From Caldifarciminota bacterium (lineage in GTDB: Bacteria > Hydrothermota > Hydrothermia > B15-G9), in contig JAMOPK010000311.1 of assembly GCA_027064565.1 (NCBI GenBank), forward strand, positions 1-8,890: a stretch of DNA of 8,890 nt. The letters run 5' to 3'. Positions 3,889-8,890 of the stretch are shown here, piece by piece. The translations under genes were made by a program, and so were the position numbers. The notes under the pieces are model-generated. The model was given only the letters and a program-made list of their open reading frames with translations. It had not been told where the DNA came from and made no database searches. Positions within the stretch are counted from its first letter, which is position 1, and each line of letters opens with the position of its first letter.

Positions 3889-6800
3889 TTACTTAATCAC
3901 TGCAAATTTGCCGATGTGCGTCGCAAGCACGCCGCCTTTGCCATCGGGAACCTCGACGTGGTAGATGTAGATTCCGTAAGCTATCTCGTAACCGTCCTTT
4001 GTCAGCAGGTTCCATTTCTGTGTGCCGGGATCAATGTATTCGGGATCCCCGGGAACGTGATGCAGGACATCCACAAGCTCGCCGTTCAAGGTGTAGATTC
4101 GGATGGTGCACTCAGGCGGCAGGTTGATGAAATGGAGTTCCATGTCGCCGCGTCCGAACCTGATGGACGGATCCCTGATCTCCCACTCCGCGGCCACAAC
4201 ATACGGGTTGGGCACCACAGCGATGCTGTCCATGTTGTTCGCTATGACTTCATGGTCGGCGCCCTCGCCGTGCGTGCGGAACATGATCGTGTCGTTGACG
4301 CTGAACGGTTTGCCGGTGTGGAAGTAAGCTATCTCTCCGTCGGTCGGCGGGATCGCGCTGTCCGGGCCGTTGAACTCAAACCTGAGCGACCAGCTCGGCA
4401 CATAGGTGTTCCTTGTGCTGTCCCAGACGAAGGTGAACAGCATGTCATTGCCCTGAGGGTCGTCGATCATGGTGTCACGGCTTGCAGGACTGCCCTCAAA
4501 GAATGCAACAGTATCGGGAATCCGCTGATTGCCCTGAATCTTCCAGACCTTGAAGTTAACCGGCACCAGACTATTAGGATTGGGCACAAGGCCGTAATAG
4601 ACCACACCACTGTCGCCGAAGACTATCTCGTAGTCGTAAGGCGCCTTAACGGCACGGCGTGGCAACTCCATTCTGAGGTCGAAGTTGGTGGCTATGTGTT
4701 CCTCCCAGTAAGCGGTGTCCGCATAAAGCGAGTCGTTCGTGACCACGAGCCTGATTCCGTCGAATATCGGGCCGCCGTCCTCGCCGTTCAGATAGTTGGA
4801 CTGAGCGACAACAACAGGCGTATCAGTCACATCCTCGATCTGGTAGTAGAGTTCGCCCATCCTATCAACAAATGTCATCCTGTAAAGCCCGTTGTCTTTC
4901 ACATCGCCGGGAACGGCAATCTGGGGCTGAATCTCGCCTGTGCCTACCCTGTTGGAACCGGAGTCAATGAACTCCACCTCAGGCGGCACATAGCCGAGCG
5001 GCTTGGCATCAGGAATGACCTCAATTACGCTGGGGTTGTTCTCCAGAGTGAACGGTGTCTGGAGGACGGGTATCTCAAGGGACTCCGGCGGGGTAGCATA
5101 AGCGGTAACGACATACCAGTAATGCTTGCCGTTCACAACCGTGGTGTCCGTCCATGAATGCTTGAGGCCGGTATCGTTTCCGATGTAGAAATAAGCGCCG
5201 TTGACCCCGACCGGGAAGAGGCCGGTATCGCCGTCAACAACGTCGAACTGTGCAAGGGGTTTCCAATAGACCTGACGTCCGTAAGCGTCCGTGATGGGTT
5301 CGCCCCATGTTAGGCCTCTGTCCTCGCTCCTGTAAATTGCATAACCCTGAAAATCAGGCGACCTTTCAGCGGCGTTGTCCCAGTAAAGCGTCACCTGTCC
5401 GTCACCGGGATCAGCAAGCACCGTCGGCGTAGGCGGCGCTTTCGGGAACTGATAGGCCCTGTCGTAAATCTCCTGAGCTTTGTTGGCGTTGGAATAGAGG
5501 TCATCCCAGTCCTGACCCATCACAAGGGCGATGGAATAGCGCTGAGATGCGCCGACAGGGAGGCGGAAGTAGCCGGAACCGAACACCATCACGTAGTCGC
5601 CAACTGGCACGGTGTCGATGTAAGTGCCCGGAGTCATGAGAAGCCACATATCGTTGTCCTGAGCGGCAAAGTGAGAGCCGTAATGGAAGAAAGTCGCTGA
5701 TGTCAGGCCAAGCTCGTCCTTTTCATCCGGGTCAAGCATATCGAAGTGAGGCTCGCCCCAATCCGGGACATGGTTGCCCTCGCCTATGTCACCGGTTCCG
5801 GCGATGCCGTCACGCCCAACGTCATCCTTCCACTGACCGGATGTGGAATCCCAGTCATGGTCATTGTCGATGCCGTCATACATGCTCTCGTCGATCATGC
5901 CGTCGCCGTCGTTGTCGATCCCATCGTTGGAGACGCCGGGGCTTTCGAGGAACTTGAATCCAACCATGCCGCATTTGTAAGGCGAACCGTCAGCTGCACG
6001 CCCGATCCCATCCTGATCGTAGATGATCACCATGTTCTGGGTGCTGTCGAAGGTATACATGTCATCGTCGAAGTCCGAGCCGGGGCCGCCGATGCGGAAG
6101 TCGCCGAACATTCCGACCACCATGGTGTCGATGTCATATTGCGACACGTTGCGGACCACGTAGGACATGATCAACACGTCTTCCACCGGCTTGGCAGCCC
6201 ACTGATAGCCTCTGACGGTGACTTCAACGCCGAGCCCGTGCAGCGAATCGCCTTCGGGCGTGAATCCCGGGAAATAAACCGGGTTGCCGTAGGGGTTGCC
6301 GGGCATGAATTTGCGGCTGGCATCGTCCCTCATAATGTAAAAGCCTTCCTGATCAGCGGTGACGACCGGGACGATGGTGTCGCCGGAGCCGTAATCGGTG
6401 ACCCTGATGAAAGCGTCAGGCCAGATGTCGCCCGAGAGGTTCGTTATCTGATCGCCGAACACGTTGTAATAAGGTCCCCATGTGGAAGGCCATGTGTTCG
6501 GCATGTTGGAGAACGCAAAGGTATCAGTGAGAGGGTTGGCGTAATTGGAAAGCGGCTCGAAGTCCTCATCACCGCCGTCCTGAACGCCATCATCCACTAT
6601 CGGGATCCAGACGGTGTCTCCGTTGGAAGTCACAGCCGGAACCTTTGCGGCGATGAGTGGCGAAATCTCGTAGATGTATTCGTGTCCGGAATATGCGGGC
6701 CATTCGAGTCTCGGCCACGGGTCAACGCGGTCGGGTCCGCCGAGTGGTCCGAAATTGAAGCCCTTAACCCTTATCTGGTTGCCCTGAAAGATTCCAAGTT

Positions 6801-6963
6801 TTCTGTCCTGATGGCCCTTTGTGCCAATGGTAGCACCTTTGCCTATCTGTTCGGGCGATAGCTTGGCCAGTTCTTCCTTGCTCATGTGCTTCTGGCCAGG
6901 CACACCCGCATAGGCGAAGGATGCCACAAGAATGGTAACTGCCAGAATTTTTCTAAGCATCAT
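3889..6963 (-). CDS. Large secreted multidomain protein with FlgD/sorting-like C-terminal domain
   Basis: This 1024-residue protein starts with a signal peptide (MMLRKILAVTILVASFAYAG). Residues about 20-340 are rich in Trp, Tyr and Gly and look beta-structured, including WPAYSGHEYIYEISPL. Residues 346-372 carry tandem acidic repeats (DGIDNDGDG and DGIDNDHDW), like the calcium-binding loops of thrombospondin type-3 or dockerin repeats. Residues about 508-640 fit a fibronectin type III fold (PTPTVLADPGDGQVTLYWDN, then GYAIYRSEDRGLTW and HYWYVVTAY). The end, from about 918 (VVPNPYVV), is a FlgD-like or sorting-type Ig domain (IRIYTLNGELVDVLHH, then YGIYIYHVE and GKFAVIK). No enzyme motif is seen. 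The ribosome site AGGAGG (6968-6973) lies 4 nt before the first ATG and 7 nt before the second (6960). It follows the receptor gene by 17 nt. It is probably exported and surface-held; the substrate is unknown. Confidence 0.88.
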   Translation of the reverse strand: MMLRKILAVTILVASFAYAGVPGQKHMSKEELAKLSPEQIGKGATIGTKGHQDRKLGIFQGNQIRVKGFNFGPLGGPDRVDPWPRLEWPAYSGHEYIYEISPLIAAKVPAVTSNGDTVWIPIVDDGVQDGGDEDFEPLSNYANPLTDTFAFSNMPNTWPSTWGPYYNVFGDQITNLSGDIWPDAFIRVTDYGSGDTIVPVVTADQEGFYIMRDDASRKFMPGNPYGNPVYFPGFTPEGDSLHGLGVEVTVRGYQWAAKPVEDVLIMSYVVRNVSQYDIDTMVVGMFGDFRIGGPGSDFDDDMYTFDSTQNMVIIYDQDGIGRAADGSPYKCGMVGFKFLESPGVSNDGIDNDGDGMIDESMYDGIDNDHDWDSTSGQWKDDVGRDGIAGTGDIGEGNHVPDWGEPHFDMLDPDEKDELGLTSATFFHYGSHFAAQDNDMWLLMTPGTYIDTVPVGDYVMVFGSGYFRLPVGASQRYSIALVMGQDWDDLYSNANKAQEIYDRAYQFPKAPPTPTVLADPGDGQVTLYWDNAAERSPDFQGYAIYRSEDRGLTWGEPITDAYGRQVYWKPLAQFDVVDGDTGLFPVGVNGAYFYIGNDTGLKHSWTDTTVVNGKHYWYVVTAYATPPESLEIPVLQTPFTLENNPSVIEVIPDAKPLGYVPPEVEFIDSGSNRVGTGEIQPQIAVPGDVKDNGLYRMTFVDRMGELYYQIEDVTDTPVVVAQSNYLNGEDGGPIFDGIRLVVTNDSLYADTAYWEEHIATNFDLRMELPRRAVKAPYDYEIVFGDSGVVYYGLVPNPNSLVPVNFKVWKIQGNQRIPDTVAFFEGSPASRDTMIDDPQGNDMLFTFVWDSTRNTYVPSWSLRFEFNGPDSAIPPTDGEIAYFHTGKPFSVNDTIMFRTHGEGADHEVIANNMDSIAVVPNPYVVAAEWEIRDPSIRFGRGDMELHFINLPPECTIRIYTLNGELVDVLHHVPGDPEYIDPGTQKWNLLTKDGYEIAYGIYIYHVEVPDGKGGVLATHIGKFAVIK

Positions 6964-6980
6964 CTATCCTCCTAATTGTC

Positions 6981-8890
6981 TCAGAAGGAGACAGAAACGC
7001 CAAATCTGATCTGTCTCGGCGAGCTGAAGTAATGGGGTCTAAGATAATATCCGGGTTCTGCCCCTTCGATCGTCCTGTTGGTGTATGTGGCGCGGCCGGT
7101 GTCGGTGTAAACGATGTTCTCGTTCAGGTGGTCAAGCACGTTATAGACCTTCACATAGACAGCGGCCCTGACGGTTTTGGCGATGGTGAAGTATTTGTTG
7201 GCGTAAAGGTTCATGCCGAACCTCGGCGGTCTGCGTGCGGAGTTCTCATCGCCTATCCTGTTCCCTTCCCTGTCCGTCGGGGTGTAAGGCAGCCCGCTGC
7301 CGTAAGTCGCTGTGATTGTCACGTCGAAATTGTTGGGCACGGCGTAAGTCAGCGTTCCGCTGATCTTGTGGCGCTCGTCCCATGCCAGCGGCACGAGCTT
7401 CTTGGGCGGCTCAACGCCGTGACGGAGGTCGGAGAACAGATCGCGCGGATAGGAGTTGGTTCCTTCAGCAATCTGATAGGTGTAATCGATCTCGCCGGAC
7501 AGATTCCCGATGTTCCTGAATTTCAGGAACAGGGAAATACCACGGACATTGCCGTAGTCCTTGTTCACGTAAGTCACATAGTGGTCACCGGCGACATAGG
7601 TGGGCATAAGTTTCGTTGCCACAAGGTCACGGATGTCCTTGTAGTAGCCGATGACCTCAATGCCAAAGTTGTTACCGATGCCCTGTTTGAATCCAACCTC
7701 AAAGGCAACCGTCCTCTGAGGGTTCAGGTCGGCGTTGCCAAGATATGTTCTGTTGGCCTTAGTTGCCCACACAAAGCTGGAGTTACGATAGAGATAATAG
7801 AGGTTCGGAATCTGGAAGAAGTGACCGTAGGAGAAATGGAAAACACCAGCTTCGGAAATGGGGAATGCGAGTCCAAAGCGAGGCGAGACCTGCATCTTGG
7901 GCTTCACGTTTTTATAGCCCGGGAACGGTCCGCGGGCAGTATCCCAGATCATCGGGCTTGGAGCACTATCGTTGACCCAGATTTTCCATTTCGGGTCAAA
8001 GTAATCGAACCTCACACCAGCGTTGACGATAATGTCCTTGAACTCCATCTTGTCCTGCACGTAGGCAGCGAACTGATACGGGCTGTGCTCGAATTTGGTC
8101 ATGTAATGCAGGGTGTCACCCACAGGCGGATCGCTGCGAGGGTCGGTGATCGTCATGGAAAGGTAGTTCAGGGTGTAGTAGTCCACTTCGATCCCGGATT
8201 TAATGAGATGAACATCTGTGACCTGACTGGATATGTCGAACTTGCCGATGTAAGTATCGGTGTAACGGTCATACCAGTAGGTGGAAATTCCGCCTTTATA
8301 GAATTCGGCACGGGAAAGGAGATAGGCGAAATAGGGATATAGGTAGCCGAGGCTGTGCATGTCAGGATACACAAACTGCTTGATCTGATGGCGTGAGAAG
8401 CTGAGCCTTATGGAATACCATGTCCTCTGACTGAGCACATGGTTGAGTCCAAGGATGTGCTGACGGCCGATGTTAATGGAATGTGGTTCCGCCAGCGGCT
8501 CATAGCGGAGCGTATGAGCATAGACCCTGCTGTGTCTCCGGGAGTAGAAGTTCGAGGAGATGATCTTGAGAGAATTGGTCGGCTTGTAGGTGAGCTTAAG
8601 GCTGAGTGAATTCTCCCAGTAGGGATTCATGTTGACCCATTTGCCGTCACCATGTCCGAGATAGAGGCCCAACACCGTATCGGTTCTGGCATCGGTTGGA
8701 AGGTAGAGGTTCCTCCCGTAGATGGCGCCTTCCCTCTGGTAGCTCCTTCCACCGAAGAAGAAGCTGAGCTTGTTCTTGACAATGGGCCCAGAAATGTTCC
8801 ACCTGAAATCATTGAGGGAGAACGGATTGAACGTTTTGAACGGATGTGACGGATTCTCGAAATGTTTGGCAGCCAGTTCTCTGAATTTGG
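6981..8890 (-). CDS. TonB-dependent receptor, C-terminal barrel (N-terminus beyond the window)
   Basis: The minus frame is open from the right edge to a TGA at 6983-6981, giving 635 visible residues with no start. Reading past the internal GTG at 8675 to the edge adds continuous barrel sequence, including FRWNISGPIVKNKLSFFFGG, a conserved segment near the start of the TonB-dependent receptor barrel. Many amphipathic Tyr/Phe strands follow, including the typical KPKMQVSPRFGLAFPIS, FHFSYGHFFQIPNLYYLY, LNPQRTVAFEVGFKQ and the late AAVYVKVYNVLDHLNENIVY. The protein ends in Phe (IRFGVSVSF), the usual barrel-assembly signal. Such receptors import large or scarce substrates using TonB-ExbBD energy. 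The plug domain and TonB box lie outside the window. It is the first visible gene of the minus operon. The substrate cannot be inferred. Confidence 0.93.
   Translation of the reverse strand, partial: KFRELAAKHFENPSHPFKTFNPFSLNDFRWNISGPIVKNKLSFFFGGRSYQREGAIYGRNLYLPTDARTDTVLGLYLGHGDGKWVNMNPYWENSLSLKLTYKPTNSLKIISSNFYSRRHSRVYAHTLRYEPLAEPHSINIGRQHILGLNHVLSQRTWYSIRLSFSRHQIKQFVYPDMHSLGYLYPYFAYLLSRAEFYKGGISTYWYDRYTDTYIGKFDISSQVTDVHLIKSGIEVDYYTLNYLSMTITDPRSDPPVGDTLHYMTKFEHSPYQFAAYVQDKMEFKDIIVNAGVRFDYFDPKWKIWVNDSAPSPMIWDTARGPFPGYKNVKPKMQVSPRFGLAFPISEAGVFHFSYGHFFQIPNLYYLYRNSSFVWATKANRTYLGNADLNPQRTVAFEVGFKQGIGNNFGIEVIGYYKDIRDLVATKLMPTYVAGDHYVTYVNKDYGNVRGISLFLKFRNIGNLSGEIDYTYQIAEGTNSYPRDLFSDLRHGVEPPKKLVPLAWDERHKISGTLTYAVPNNFDVTITATYGSGLPYTPTDREGNRIGDENSARRPPRFGMNLYANKYFTIAKTVRAAVYVKVYNVLDHLNENIVYTDTGRATYTNRTIEGAEPGYYLRPHYFSSPRQIRFGVSVSF

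Noticed and set aside
2819..8342. Long plus-strand open frames at 2819-3859, 3862-5157, 5746-6861 and 7032-8342 opposite the minus operon
   Set aside because: Each is in the register where sense codon position 1 faces antisense position 3, so stops arise only opposite TTA, CTA or TCA codons, which these genes rarely use. The products are His/Val/Arg-rich with no domain pattern, while the minus strand gives signal peptides, barrels and known motifs.
8627..8675. GTG at 8675 as start of the TonB-dependent receptor
   Set aside because: The same frame continues open to the window edge with conserved barrel sequence, so the GTG is an internal valine codon and the gene is partial.

Overview
The window is bacterial, from a didermic organism with an outer membrane. 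Its right half encodes a TonB-dependent receptor, a secreted protein with a sorting-type C-terminal domain, and a PorV/PorQ-family barrel. That combination is typical of the Bacteroidota/FCB side of the tree and of related uncultured lineages such as Marinimicrobia, KSB1, Calditrichota and WOR-3. The phylum assignment is inference from protein style only.

Layout, left to right. (1) Bases 1-561, minus strand: the first 187 residues of an ACT-domain protein that runs off the left edge. A good sigma-70-like promoter lies so close to its ATG that the mRNA may be leaderless. (2) Bases 562-955: non-coding, with a long imperfect inverted repeat (649-720) and a strong promoter (912-941). (3) Bases 956-1220, plus strand: three tRNA genes, CAU (Met or Ile2), Val(CAC) and Val(GAC). 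(4) Bases 1259-2176, plus strand: a compact cluster of a 77-residue membrane protein, rpmH (L34), rnpA (RNase P protein) and yidD. Neither rnpA nor yidD has an ATG, GTG or TTG start in the usual place. The rnpA frame is open right across rpmH to an ATG upstream of it, which recalls the nested rpmH/rnpA arrangement known from Thermus. yidC, which often follows yidD, is absent. (5) Bases 2279-2710, plus strand: an OsmC/YhfA-type protein, followed by a strong GC-rich hairpin terminator.

(6) Bases 2864-8890, minus strand: a tight three-gene operon, read right to left. It holds a TonB-dependent receptor (N-terminus beyond the window), a 1024-residue secreted multidomain protein with tandem DGIDND acidic repeats, a fibronectin-III-like region and a FlgD/sorting-like C-terminal domain, and a PorV/PorQ-family barrel. 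Gaps are 17 and 11 nt. A reasonable reading is a surface assembly in which the PorV-like protein helps export or display the large protein, which works with the receptor in capturing a substrate. The substrate is unknown.

The most unusual points are the rpmH/rnpA/yidD start architecture and the receptor/secreted protein/PorV-like triad. No CRISPR array, insertion sequence or integrase was seen.
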